From Catenaria anguillulae PL171 (taxonomy: Eukaryota; Blastocladiomycota; Blastocladiomycetes; Blastocladiales; Catenariaceae), in contig MCFL01000022.1 in the NCBI GenBank assembly GCA_002102555.1, forward strand, positions 354,342 to 418,341: 64,000 nt of DNA, read 5' to 3'. The notes below the pieces were generated by a model. The model was given only the letters and a program-made list of their open reading frames with translations, was not told where the DNA came from and searched no databases. The first letter of the stretch is position 1. Each line of letters begins with the position of its first letter. The position numbers were made by a program, and so were the translations under genes. Below are positions 22,321 to 32,998 of the stretch, piece by piece.

Positions 22321-22926
22321 GGTGGTCGATGAATGGGCGCTTGATCGGTGGCGGCGAGTACGGAGAAAGTGCCGGTGGGACGATCGGGTCGGCTGAAGTG
22401 GACTTGAAGCGGGATCTGGAGCGACGGCAGATGCGGACACGGCAGCCGAGCTCGTCGGACGTTGCGGCAGAGGAGTAGCGGGTAATGCGGTAGACTTGAC
22501 GAAGGCGCGAATGGGACTGAGACTGCGAAGGGTATTCATGGAAATCGCGAGGATTGCGCACAGTTTCCTTCGAGGTGGATCCTAGAGAGTGGCAGCCGTA
22601 AGTCCAAAGGGAAATCTTACATTTTTCCGATCCACCATTTATGAGACGCGTCACAATCATGTTCGCAACGTCAGACGGGACAAGATCGTGGCTCTCAAAA
22701 ACCCAATGACTTCGTGAAATACATGTGTCTGTGCAACGCAAGACAAAAATACATCGCTATTGCACGATTTGTCACAGCATACATGGCATGCACTTGGTTA
22801 CGTAAACATGTCCATCAGGCCCAACTCTACTATAGCTTGATCGCACTTGTGTTAGAATCCTGCTTTCATTCACCGCCACAATTGTTTCATACTTAACCGC
22901 ACGTTCATGCATGAGACAGCGCGCGA
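22321..22926. other. intergenic: promoter side of the GPI gene
   Basis: No gene was seen between the GPI protein start and the left target duplication of the P-like transposon. The region is AT-rich towards its right end. Confidence 0.5.
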
Positions 22927-22934
22927 CATGAAAC
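22927..22934. repeat. Target-site duplication (left), CATGAAAC
   Basis: The 8-bp word CATGAAAC directly abuts the left terminal repeat and is found again in the same orientation at 30,953-30,960. Eight bases is the characteristic duplication length of the P-element superfamily. Confidence 0.9.
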
Positions 22935-22970
22935 CAGGGGTACTAATAACATGGGGTCTGAAATCCCAGC
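22935..22970 (+). repeat. Left terminal inverted repeat (36 bp)
   Basis: It matches 30,917-30,952 exactly in reverse complement. Beyond it the two sub-terminal regions stay related: the word CCCGAGGTCAAC recurs in both, at slightly different distances from the ends. Confidence 0.9.
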
Positions 22971-23207
22971 GTAAAGGTATCCCGAGGTCAACTTGAAACA
23001 GACCGTAAGCACCCTTGTTCCGGGCAAACGGAACAGCCCAAATCAGGAATCGGTGGATGTGCACGCCATACCTGGTGCCGCGCTTCTGGAAGCAAACCGG
23101 AACTGCCTTCCCCCCCCCCCCCACCTCCCCTCCGCCTGCATCCCTCATATGTATGTATGTACCATCGATGTTGTACATGCTGAGAATATATTCAACACTT
23201 CACAAAT

Positions 23208-23450
23208 CAAGCACTCTCGGTCTCCCAACCTGTCCCTCAACTCCAACCTAACGGGTCGGCCATACTTATATGACTCAAGTGACAATGACAGTAGATGACA
23301 ACTTGGTGTAGCCGTTAAGCACCTGAGCCTGGATCGGTGTTACGTAGACCCGAGTTCGAACCCTACAAGGGTTTTGCGTCATTTTCCTTTTTGGATCGGT
23401 GGCCGGTGGGCTATCCAACCCCGATTGAACGCAAATGACGTACATATTGG
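23208..23450 (+). repeat. Sub-terminal repeat of the P-like element (left copy)
   Basis: About 240 bp matches the reverse complement of about 30,420-30,650 with substitutions and small indels. Shared blocks include CAAGCACTCTC, CCCAACCTGTCCCTCAAC, GGTCGGCCATA and GACCCGAGTTCGAACC. The last resembles a Pol III B box, but the surrounding sequence does not fold as a tRNA. It is read here as part of a long imperfect terminal repeat. Confidence 0.7.
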
Positions 23451-24585
23451 CAGTGAATACCAAAAGAAGAGATGGATATGCATTCAGCACGGAACATTAA
23501 GTGCCGTAAACAAGACAGTGAAACATGACCAATTTAGCGACTCCACTCTATTATCATCAACCAGCCCTCCACCCTTGGAGAACCTCGATATGTTCCTCGT
23601 CCATGCACACCACCGCTCAAGTTACCGCCCCCTCGCCGACTCTCTCTGTATCAAAGCACGAGCCTCGCCCTCGACAATCGCATAGGGTGAATCCGCCATG
23701 CAACCTGCCACATTGCCCAACGCATGCCGCGCCGCCAGATCTACTCAACATGACGAAGCGTCATATTCGCACTCGGCCGCCCGCGGTTGTTGGATTGGAC
23801 CCCCAGAGGCGGAACTGGTCGACGGCAAGGGTGGTGCGTAACGCTGTGCGTAACGTTAGGGACGTGGGATAGCGATCCCTCGACATGTAGCACCCGATAA
23901 CGACAACGGAACTGCCGCGCTGGATGCCACCTGCCGCGTACAACTGCCTAGCATGACGGCGGCACCTTGAGTTGACATCCATGATCCACAACTTGACTGT
24001 GGTATTTATGCGCTTGACGTGGCGGCAGGCGAGGAATGCGAAATGCGAGTGCATGGTCAAATCGGATCATGGGCAAGCAAGCCGTGTGTGGCACGTATGT
24101 ACAAGGCTTTTGCCTGAGACTGGGGGTTACTCGATCGCCAGTGTGTGCTTGCATGGCGGCCAGCGGCGGTCCTGGGTGATTGATTCTGGTTCTGGAGGGA
24201 TACTGGAGGACAGGGTCGTATTGGAATGAGTGAGTGTAGTGGTGTACCCTAATCGCATAGCAACTGCTACGATGGTGGACGCCCGTGGCAGGTGTGGCCG
24301 ACCAGTGCAACTCGGATTGTTGTCGAGCGGCGGCGTTGGCTTCGCTGAGCGTGGACGAGGTGGACAGGAAGGCGGGTCGTCGCAAAAGAATTGTGCTGTG
24401 GCTACAAAATTCACAAAGTCCATGGATGCGCTCGTTTGCGCAGCCAAGACTCCATGAGCCCAAATGAGTTGTCGTTGGCAGTTGGTTCGAAGTAGCGAGA
24501 CACCGGCATGGCGAGCTGAGGGCGACAGCGACGCCAACCCGGTTTAGTTGCGGCCTCTCATCAGCTACCGTATAGCCAACGCACA
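23451..24585. other. 5' non-coding part of the P-like element
   Basis: No convincing open frame was found between the left sub-terminal repeat and the transposase ATG. It presumably contains the transposase promoter and possible transposase-binding sites. Confidence 0.5.
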
Positions 24586-27299
24586 ATGAATTCGACCCAG
24601 TACCAGACAATTATTGCCGACCTTGCCGAGCAAGAACTCGACAAACGTGGTGCTCGGGGGCGCGATGACTTTGCTGTGACCCAAGTTGTGCCCATGCCCG
24701 CACCTGTGCGAGCGCCGACCACCCCAACGACCAACCATGGGATCGTGACCTTCGAAATAAAGTCCAAATCGCATCCGGATGCGTCCCCGAGCCGCTCCGC
24801 CCGCCTCGTTTTGCTCGGCAGTACGTCTCAACATGCCGGGTGCCTGGCTCGCGACGTGCAAGTCTCCATTCGCTACCTATCGCGCCCCCTTCCCCTTCAA
24901 TCCAAGCATCTTGGGCGGCTCAACGAGATAGGCCGCTTTGTCCCGGAATTGACCGTCGAAAACCTTGTGGACGAGGGCTCGGTTCAGATTTCTCGCTCTC
25001 AAGTGGAAGGACTGATTCGCTTTCTCATCAACGTTGGTCCATGCCTCGGTGCTCGCAACAAGGAGTGCATTGATCTTCTCCGTGAGAGAAACCTGACCAC
25101 CATCAACGACCAACGCTCAAACGACCAAAGCGTCCTCGCATCTATCGACAATATCCTCGTTGTACACAATGGCTCTGAGCACGAGACAATCCGCGATCGG
25201 TTATGCGAACTGCTTTCTGGCTGTGTGCCATGCGCCAATCGCCAGAAAATGCTTCCAGCCGTCATTGAGCGCCTGCGTGCTCCAAAACCCACGCCGCTGA
25301 AGGGTGTGTTTGTCCTCTCCGTCGTGCTGAGTCGGCACATTGTGCTTTGGCGATACTGACCCATCTTCCCATTCGCCTTTTCCCAGTCTCGAAGCCCACG
25401 CAATCTGCTACAAAGAGCTCCATGGATGAGTACGTCAACTTTTTGCACCAAGTTACATGTCTGGCGGCGCAAATTAAACCCTCACTTTGCAGACAATTGG
25501 ATGCCATCAACCCGAAATTGTCTCAGTTCCTTCGTGCACACCCCTTCCTGCTCTCCGTCCTCAACTTCACCAATCGCCATGCGCATTCAAAAGGAAACGG
25601 CCAAGGCCTTGAGATTCCCGACGACATCAAGACCTTTGCACTCTTCATTCATTCCAGGAGCGCCAAAGCTTATCAAGTGCGGACCATGTTCATTTTCTGC
25701 ACCACAAAAAGGACCAGATCTGATCTCTTCACTTGTTCTGCAGGCACTTCGCACCTTCATTCCCACGCTCCCAACTGAGCGTACGCTTGCAACGGAACGG
25801 CTCAAGATGGCCCAGACCTCAGGACTCGACCCGTTGGACGACCCAAGATTCAAGGACACTCTGCTCGAGCGGCTCTTCAGCGGCAAGGACAAGGACAAGT
25901 TGACTGCACTGCAGCGCACTCTGTTCATGTACCTCGACGAGGTAACACTCACGGCCACGCTGCTCATGAAGCGCAACGGCGAGGTGCTTGGGTTTGCGGA
26001 TTCTGATGCTGCTATCATGGCACAAGACAACCCAGACAGCTCCCACTTGCTACGATGGGGCTCGCGCTCATGGTTCGTTCTCTCGGTGGGGCCGTCCAGT
26101 GCCGTTGATGTACTTTTTTGCAGGCAAAGTCGTGCGCCAACTTCATGCGGATGCAAATCTCAAGGGCCATCAGGACATTGAAGATGTGGGGATTGCGCGT
26201 CATCATTGTTTCATCCGATGGGTGCGTATTTCATTCTTTGCTCCACTTCCCAATCTGTTCAACATATCAGTTTCTCACGAACTCGAATATGCAGTGGCAG
26301 CGTCAATAAGTCGGCCTTTTGCAAGCACTTGGGCTTTCCTCATGCACGTTTCCACTGGATTCCCGATTTCACACACGTCTTCAAAAACTTGCGGAACAAC
26401 CTGCACAACCGCGGCCGCATCTTGATTCCGTGCTACTACCCGCCCAGTCGCTACTACGATAAACTCGGGTATGGCTACGCCGACTGGGAGATTGTCGAGG
26501 TCTATGTCACGTACCTGGTAAGCAGCAGATCAGGTTACCTTGGTCCCACGCGCCGCCATTGTCACTCGCACACATCAAGCTTGACGGCCGTTCAAAGATG
26601 AATGTTGGCCTCGCGGTCGGCATTTTCAACTCAGACTTTGTCCGCACCATGCGCGACTTTTTCTTTTCCGCTGAAAATCGCTCAGAGTATCCATTCCTGC
26701 CAAAGGATGTGGAGGCGACTTGCCATTACATTGGTTTGTGCGCCCAGTTCTACGAACTGTTCACTGTACGGCGACCTGTCGACGCTGAGCGGCTTACCGC
26801 CCTGGCCGCCATCAAGGACGCATTCACGACTTGGAGTGCGCACCATGACGTGCGAGTCGAACACGCGCGCACCGAGCTCACGGCACTCAAGGACATGGCT
26901 GCCGCGCAGGGCCGTGCATCCAGCACCGGCGCCGGCACATCCAAGAAGGGCGCCGCCGTACCAGACCAAGACGCCCAGCTCAAGAACATGATTGAAGAGC
27001 AAGAAGCCCACGTCAAGGATGTTGAGAACGAGTGGATCTCGAACGAGACAGCCGGTGACATTGTGACATGCATTGCCGTCGCGACGGAAGTGACAAAGTC
27101 GTTGTTTCGCGAGTGCGTTTTGGTCCCACTATGCTTGCTCTCCTGCGGGAATCGGCATTAACCAACAGTTGTTTGTAGGTTCCCCGACATCAAGGGCCAC
27201 CTATACTTGCGCATGTTTGGCACGAATTGCGTCGAGGCGCTGTTTTCGACGTGCCGCCAGCTCAGCGGTGACAACGAGCAGGTCGAGTCACAGACTTGA
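24586..27299 (+). CDS. P-element-type (THAP9-like) transposase
   Basis: About seven exons: 24586-25303, 25387-25676, 25744 to about 26,080, 26124-26221, 26301-26517, 26580-27112 and 27179-27299. The join before 26,124 is uncertain because the phases do not fit a normal-length intron. Hallmarks of the P-superfamily RNase-H-like core appear in order: IIVSSDG then VNKSAFCKHLG; HWIPDFTHVFKNLRNNL (the Asp-x-x-His-hhK block); KMNVGLAVGIFNSDFVRTMRDF; and GTNCVEALFSTCRQLSGDN, which carries the candidate catalytic Glu. An N-terminal THAP zinc finger is not seen. The acidic candidates are present, so activity is possible if the one doubtful splice is real. It acts in the nucleus on the flanking terminal repeats. 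Confidence 0.8.
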
Positions 27300-28641
27300 G
27301 TTTGGCATTTGGATTGATGGATCGTTTGGTGTGCTTCAGCGATTTGATTCGGAGGGCAAAGCGGTCGTACCTGTATCTGAGGAAGACGAGGAGGGAGAAG
27401 ATGATTGACATTATGAAGTGGGTTTGTATGATTTTGTGTGCGAATAATGAATGAAGGACGTGGGATAACATCAAGGTATGACAACCAGTCAAATGGAAGC
27501 GGTGAGGATATAGTATTGAAAGGTCGGTTGAAATTGAGTGAGAAAACAAGAAAAGAAAAGTCATGGCCTGTCGATATTGGGGGAAATCATGATGCAAATG
27601 AGAGTTGTGGGGGGATACGTGATGCGGATCATGTGATTGGTGCGTCTGGCCGTTATTGAGATTGGGAAGATGTGAGGGCACTGGTTGGTTGTGCATTGGA
27701 GTGGATGGCGGGTAATACGACGCCAGCATCGGTGACATTGGCTGACCGTGCGCTTGAGTGCCCGACGGGTAGACCGCGGGCGGCGGCGGCGGCAGCGCAT
27801 GCGCAGACCGTGCGCTTGGGCGCCCGACGGGTCGTACCATGCCGCTTGAGTGCCCGACGGGTAGGCCGCGGGCGGCGGCGGCGGCAGCGCATGTGGCAGA
27901 CCGTGCGCTTGGGCGCCCGACGGGTCGTACCATGCCGCTTGAGTGCCCGACGGGTAGACCGCGGGCGGCGGCGGCGGCAGCGCATGTGGCAGACCGTGCG
28001 CTTGGGCGCCGGACGGGTCGTACCATGCTGCCTGAGTGCCCGACAGGTAGACCGCAGGCGGCGGCGGCGGCGCATGCGGCAGACCGTGCGCTTGGGCGCC
28101 GGACGGGTAGACCGCGGGCGGTGGCGGTGGCGGCGGGTGATGCTGGTGAGCATGCTGATGGGACACATAGGACGACGGCGTCTGCGGAGGCGGCAGACCG
28201 AGTGGCGGCGCAACCACAGGGGGATGCTGTAGTGGTAGGGGAAATGCGCCGGGTCCTTGGTGCTGATCGTTCATGGTTGGCAGGGATGGGGACGGGAGCG
28301 GCAGCAGTTGAGGGTCGGACTGCACGCTAGACTTGGCTGCCCGGACACCACTTGATCTTTTGCGACCTGGACAGCTCAAAGCATGAGATGCAAGCACCCA
28401 ATGTGAAGCCTGGGAAATTCGATGGCGTGCGTACCTTTTCCTTTCCCACCTCGCTTGCTTGGTGCTGCAGCAGGGGTGGCCGCCGTGCCAGATTCCTGAG
28501 GAGCCGTCGCACCGTCGCTGAAATTCCCGGTCCGTCCTGGGAACACACAACGGGTGTTACAAGCAGCATGACAACGCCCGATAAATCAAAGAACGTACTG
28601 CGCTTGCTAGCCGATGGCTGGTTTGAACCACCTGCGCCCAT
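27262..28641 (-). CDS. Proline-rich protein with 31-residue tandem repeats, cargo of the P-like element
   Basis: Exons 28641-28599, 28536-28435 and from 28366 onward, beginning MGAGGSNQPSASKR. A basic Ser/Ala-rich N-terminus leads to His/Pro-rich sequence. About four tandem units follow, each with YPSGTQAAWYDPSGAQAHG followed by LPHALPPPPP. The DNA unit is 93 bp. One unit near 27,802 lacks a G present in its sister units and shifts the frame. With that base the chain continues in a proline/histidine-rich style (ASYYPPSTPMHNQP) to about 27,560. The frame then stays open to 27,262, overlapping the transposase stop on the other strand; the true 3' end may be earlier. No function is recognised; low-complexity spacer or condensate-type sequence is all that can be said. 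Confidence 0.5.
27745..28130 (-). repeat. Tandem repeat, 93-bp unit, about four copies
   Basis: The spacing between equivalent bases is exactly 93 bp (for example 27,831, 27,924 and 28,017), so the repeat is in frame and encodes 31 residues per unit. Units differ by a few substitutions, and one has a single-base loss. Confidence 0.85.
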
Positions 28642-28704
28642 GGTCGCCGTCAAGGTTGTGGGACTTGTGACTACATGAAGAAGACGCGCACTGTGGTCAG
28701 AAAC

Positions 28705-30338
28705 TCATGAATGGTACGAGCAGAGTGCTGCAAGCGCAGACAAACCAGTAGGGCCGGCGTTCTCATTCTGCTGCCGAATCAGACCCGTGGTTGTTGGTGG
28801 ATGTTGGTTTCGAGTTGATTTCGACTTGACGAGCAAGAGGCGGATGCGCTGTCGATGGTCGTTCTGCTCGGGATCCACCTGCTCTTGCTTGATCCAGTCC
28901 GAGAAAAGCTTGACGAACTCACCCTGCTTCAGGGTGAGGAACGGGCGGATCATGCGCTTGAACGTGAAGTCAGCCAGGCCAGGATCTGAGGCGTGGTCAC
29001 CGTACATGACATGGAGCAGGTCTTGGAAGTGGGCACGGAATGTCGAGGAAGAAAGAAACGCTTCTGTGCGATGGATGGCCCAGAGCCGCGGTTGCTTCAA
29101 GCGATCCGCACCGTCATGGGTGAGCACAGCGGAGAGTCCACAATCCAGCCAAAAGTAAAACGGGACAGCCTACATGCTGGATGTGAGGAATATGAAAGTG
29201 ACACGGATTTGAAGAAATAAGGATACTAATGTACGTCTGGGCGCGGAACAATGAGCCCGCCACGATCGATTGCCAGCACCTTTGACAAATATGCATAATC
29301 GCCATCCAGTAGCTCCTGTCGCTCGGCGTTCGCTCGCGCGACGACTTCTGGTGTGGCCTTTTCGGGGGAAACGCGGATGACCGCGAGATTACGCTGGGCG
29401 GCATGGTACAAGTGACGAAAGGCGTGGCCTTCTGGTGGCATGTGCTTGTACAGGGACCGCGAGACGAGCCAACCCATCACATGCCCAATGGTCGCAAGAT
29501 GAGCGCGAATGTCGCTGTAGCCGCGCGCGAATTCCTCGAGATCATGAAGGGAATGAAACTCGACATCGGCCAGCGCAGCATCAACGTCAAACTCAGCCTG
29601 CAAATCAACAGAATGACGCGCGCACTTGAGGGCCAGCAGCAGGGAGCAGACCGCCGGGTACACGAAGTAGATGGCTGCCTCGACGGCAGACTCGGACGAC
29701 GACGACGAGGCGGTGATTTGGTCGGATTGCTCAAGAGCATCCAAGACCAACTGCGCGCCGATTTCGGATGCGTAGAACTCGAGGGCCACGACACAGTCGA
29801 TCGGCAAAGAGAGTGTGTGGTAGAGGAAGGCAATGTCGTGCGTAAGCTGCTCGTTTATCGTGTCGATTGCCTCCAAGGACAGGTTGCCAATCAAGGCCCC
29901 GAACAGCCGCTCGTCGGGCGAGAACCACTGGGGTACGCCCAACGCGACTTTGGTGACAGTCTTTTGGAATACACGGTATGGTAGAACTCGAGAGATCAGT
30001 TGGGCCACAGTTGGCCATTCGGCCTTGGGTGAGTGGCGCCGACGGCGCCAGCGGGAGGAGGAAATGAGCCCGTTGAGGCGGTCGACGGATGTGCTGGTAG
30101 AGCTCGATGCAGCGCGAGACGAGGGGTTCAGGGAATGACTGGCAGTTTCGGGTGCGGAGACGTCGGGAGGAGACTGGTCGTCAAGGGGATCGTCGAAGGA
30201 AGGGCTTTCCGGTTCTGGATCTGGGTTGGCGTCAGGTCGCGGGTCGGCGTCGGGAAGCAAAGTGAGCTCACAGTCGGCGAGATTGCGCTCGAGCTGTTCG
30301 TCCTTGTCCTGTAAGAGTTGAAGGATGTCGTCGTCCAT
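28705..30338 (-). CDS. Uncharacterised 522-aa protein inside the P-like element
   Basis: Two exons, 30338-29235 and 29169-28705 (65-bp intron GTACAT...TGTAG, phase 0), give 522 aa. It starts MDDDILQLLQDKDEQLERNLADCEL, an acidic helical segment. A disordered Pro/Ser/Asp-rich stretch and a basic patch (SSRWRRRRHSP) follow. The rest is an alpha-helical globular region (PYRVFQKTVTKVALGVPQWF; LSLEAIDTINEQLTHDIAFLY; ALKCARHSVDLQAEF; IRPFLTLKQGEFVKLFSDWI). No catalytic motif or membrane segment is seen. I do not recognise the family. It could be a second transposition protein or a captured host gene. Confidence 0.6.
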
Positions 30339-30419
30339 TGCGTTGTTTCTGTACGAATACTCTCAAATTGGTATGTCGTCAAGGCTTGGTTCGCATCCCT
30401 CGTGCATAGCTCCTGCCGT

Positions 30420-30650
30420 AAGTATATATGTACTGAGGAGATCGGGGCACCCGAGCTGAGTGGCAGCAAAACGGAATAAAACCACCTTAAGGTTCGAACT
30501 CGGGTCTGCGTAACGCTAGCCCAGCTCCGGGTGCTTAGCGATTGCGCCAACCTAACATCTATTCGCATGGCCACTTGGGTCATACAAATATGGCCGACCG
30601 GTTAGGTTGAGGTTGAGGGACAGGTTGGGAGAATGAGAGTGCTTGCTATG
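30420..30650 (-). repeat. Sub-terminal repeat of the P-like element (right copy)
   Basis: This is the reverse-complement partner of 23,208-23,450. It also contains the GACCCGAGTTCGAACC word. It lies just upstream of the 522-aa gene and may hold its promoter. Confidence 0.7.
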
Positions 30651-30916
30651 TGACGTTGATGTTGTGTCACCATTATTCCTCGGTCAGACAGCTCAAAAGC
30701 ATTCAAGGCTGAGAGGCGATTAGACCGTGCCAGTTCGGGCGGCGACGTGTGCGGTCAGGGGTGGGGGCAGGGTGGGGGTGCGCAGGTTCTGGAACCACAC
30801 AGGCAGATGACAAGAAATGTCACGCGATAGCTTCAAGCCTCATACGCCACGTTTGTTCCGTTCTGCCGAGCAGGACGCAAGGATGGTTGACCTCGGGAAA
30901 GGTGGACCTTTTTTAG

Positions 30917-30952
30917 GCTGGGATTTCAGACCCCATGTTATTAGTACCCCTG
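30917..30952 (-). repeat. Right terminal inverted repeat (36 bp)
   Basis: Perfect inverted copy of 22,935-22,970. Confidence 0.9.
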
Positions 30953-30960
30953 CATGAAAC
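30953..30960. repeat. Target-site duplication (right), CATGAAAC
   Basis: Direct repeat of 22,927-22,934 immediately outside the right terminal repeat. Confidence 0.9.
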
Positions 30961-31291
30961 AGACACCACTTGCGGTCGGCCACAACAAACTTGCAACAAT
31001 TAATACGATGCATGCAGCTGCAACTGTAGGCGCCGGCGCAATTCACGATGGCTTGCCAACATGCGACATCCGCCAACAAACATGCCGGGATTTGAAACAA
31101 CGTCTCCGCATGGCGCATGTCGGTCGGCAAATCCTCACGTCCTCATGCCTCCGTTCTGACATCGAGACAAGTCCGGAGAGCTACAAAAGGCTCGCCACCC
31201 CACCACTGCCATTATCAGCCTACTCCGCCCTTGGCCCTTACAGATTGGCTCCTGACGCTTCCATGAACCCATGCCCAAGTGCGATCCCGAC
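30961..31291. other. intergenic: upstream of lectin B
   Basis: About 330 bp lie between the transposon and the lectin B start codon. No open frame of interest was found. This is the likely lectin B promoter, so the insertion lies very close to it. Confidence 0.5.
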
Positions 31292-32477
31292 ATGAAGTCA
31301 ACCGTTCTGCTCCTCGTCACGCTGCTCTTGCTCGTCACCACTGCTAGCCGTCCCGCCGACGGCCGGAGGGTCGGGACAGATCTTTTGCTTGCCGCCGTCG
31401 GCCTTGTTGGTGGCCCTTGGGCCGGGCCAAACCGTTGCATCGCCCGAGATAACGACCCTGCCACGCTGAGTGCGTCCATTATCATCAGCCATCACATTGC
31501 CGATTGATTACCGATATTGACCTCGATGCTGCGCTTGCTATTGGCTGTACAAAGAGTGGGGGTACGGACACATGCACTTGTGGGACTGCAACCCAAACAT
31601 TGAAGATCAGGTACGTAACTGAGGTGTTTACCTGTTGTTTTCTGACTCGGGGTCGTCCATGTCTTTCTCGCACATGCTCACTTGGATGTGAATGGGCGTA
31701 TATGTGCAGCGCACTCGCTGGGATTACGAGCCACAAACAGGCTACCAAATCGCACTTGGGGATCGCTCTGACCTGGCAAATCTATGTTTCGACATTCCCG
31801 CTGGGGTACGACACGCATCCTTTCCCACAGCGGTTCCTTTTGCCTCGCATCGCTTTGCTGCTGTACCACTAAAGCCGCCTTGATCTTTACTCAGGACATC
31901 CAACCTGGTCGCCGAGTTCGACTCTACAAGTGGTTCGTTTGATGTCCTCTTGCGAGTGTTTATGTGTCACATCTTTCATTATTGATTCACCTGTTACTCT
32001 CTGACAGCAACGGTACTCCGGCGCAGTCATTTCAACCCTCTATTATCTACGAGCATCTCAAAGATCGTTACCCGTACTTTGTGTTGATGGTCAACTCGAA
32101 TCGCAGACTGTGCTTGGCTGCTGCTCCGGGTACGTTAAGTCCTTGGCGATGGATGGCGAAATAGTGACCAGTATTGCGCGTGAACGCTTACCTCCGAAGC
32201 TCTGAATCAACATGCATTCACAGGCAACAACTATAACGGTCGTCATCTTTACTTGGAAGCATGCGAGAATTGGACTGGCAGGCATTTCTGGCTGTTCATG
32301 GGCGCCGACGGCGCTTACTATCGGCCATCGTTTCCTCGCATGGCAGTTCCAGAGTCGGGCAAGCGTCCGGAGTTTCCGCAAGCTGGTTTAGGTCCAATGC
32401 ATTTGGTGCGCGTTTCCAGAGGTCAAGGACCGCAGGCGACGCCGGCTTCTGTAAATGCGATCCTTGCGCGCGAGTGA
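31292..32477 (+). CDS. Secreted ricin-B-type beta-trefoil lectin-like protein B
   Basis: Six exons: 31292-31469, 31555-31610, 31710-31805, 31895-31932, 32008-32129 and 32224-32477, giving 247 aa. The signal peptide is MKSTVLLLVTLLLLVTTA. Trefoil-like repeats are CIARDNDP with MHLWDCN and EDQ; NLCFDIPAG with RVRLYKCN; RLCLAAAPG with LYLEACENW and RHFWLFM. Intron positions and phases match the gene at 13,583-14,750, with internal exons of 56, 96 and 38 nt in both, so the two are paralogues. Expected role is binding of extracellular or host glycans; specificity cannot be told from the sequence. No toxin chain is fused to it. Confidence 0.7.
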
Positions 32478-32998
32478 GTGCCTAGGCTTCGCAGAAGAAC
32501 ATTTCTGGCCACTGGCTTTTTTGGGTGTGCAATCGGTTTTTCTTTGGTCGTCTCTGTTTTCATATACATTTATCGTCACCATTCCTCTCCTTTTTCGGCC
32601 GTCCTAGAAAAGGCTGTCGACCTCGCTACATCTTTGGTGAAGGGAACGATTGCTCATGCCGGGACACACACCTCAAGTTGCTTATTTATGTCCCGCAGGA
32701 TGTGCAGGTTGAGTGGTCATCCATGCGAGGTCGGATCGGAAGACCGTTGACTTGATGTGCAGATCCTTTTGCGTTGGCCATTAATGACAGAATGTGCAGA
32801 AACGATTGTGGATTGAAGAGTATTGTGATAAGTAAAGAAGTATTTCCAGACTATGAAAGGACTTTGCATGTGCAATCCGTCAAAGCAATCCATTCAGTCC
32901 ATGTGCTGAGCCCTCTCCTCGTTGCTTACATCCCTCAACGCTTGATCGCAACCAATACCGCCCACCCGGCCATCATTGCCCACAGCACCCTCAATATC
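32478..32998. other. intergenic between lectin B and bL34m
   Basis: Only short open frames were found, some with hydrophobic stretches read out of frame. Nothing can be supported as a gene. Confidence 0.5.

Larger units (their letters stand above)
22935..30952. mobile_element. Complete P-superfamily DNA transposon, 8,018 bp
   Basis: The element is bounded by perfect 36-bp terminal inverted repeats that begin CAGGGGTACTAATAACATGG and are flanked by 8-bp direct duplications. The inverted similarity continues imperfectly inward for about 500 bp on each side. Inside are a P-type transposase (+), a proline-rich repeat protein (-) and a 522-aa unknown protein (-). A CA terminus, an 8-bp duplication and a P-type transposase agree with one another, so the assignment does not rest on one signal. 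At 8 kb it is larger than Drosophila P (2.9 kb). It sits between the GPI-protein gene and lectin B. Confidence 0.85.

Noticed and set aside
23290-23375. Possible tRNA gene (TAGCCGTTAAGC and GAGTTCGAACC look like A and B boxes)
   Set aside because: The T-arm and acceptor bases do not pair, and the same sequence recurs inverted at 30,470-30,560 as part of the P-like element's terminal region.
22938-23450. SINE-like dispersed repeat
   Set aside because: The two copies are inverted, equidistant from the ends and bounded by perfect terminal repeats with an 8-bp target duplication, so they are transposon termini, not independent SINEs.
23948-24610. 220-codon open frame on the - strand upstream of the transposase
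   Set aside because: No hydrophobic core, domain or plausible composition, and it overlaps the transposase start region.
27745-28130. CRISPR array
   Set aside because: The repeats are contiguous with no unique spacers, are in frame, and encode a proline-rich tandem repeat.
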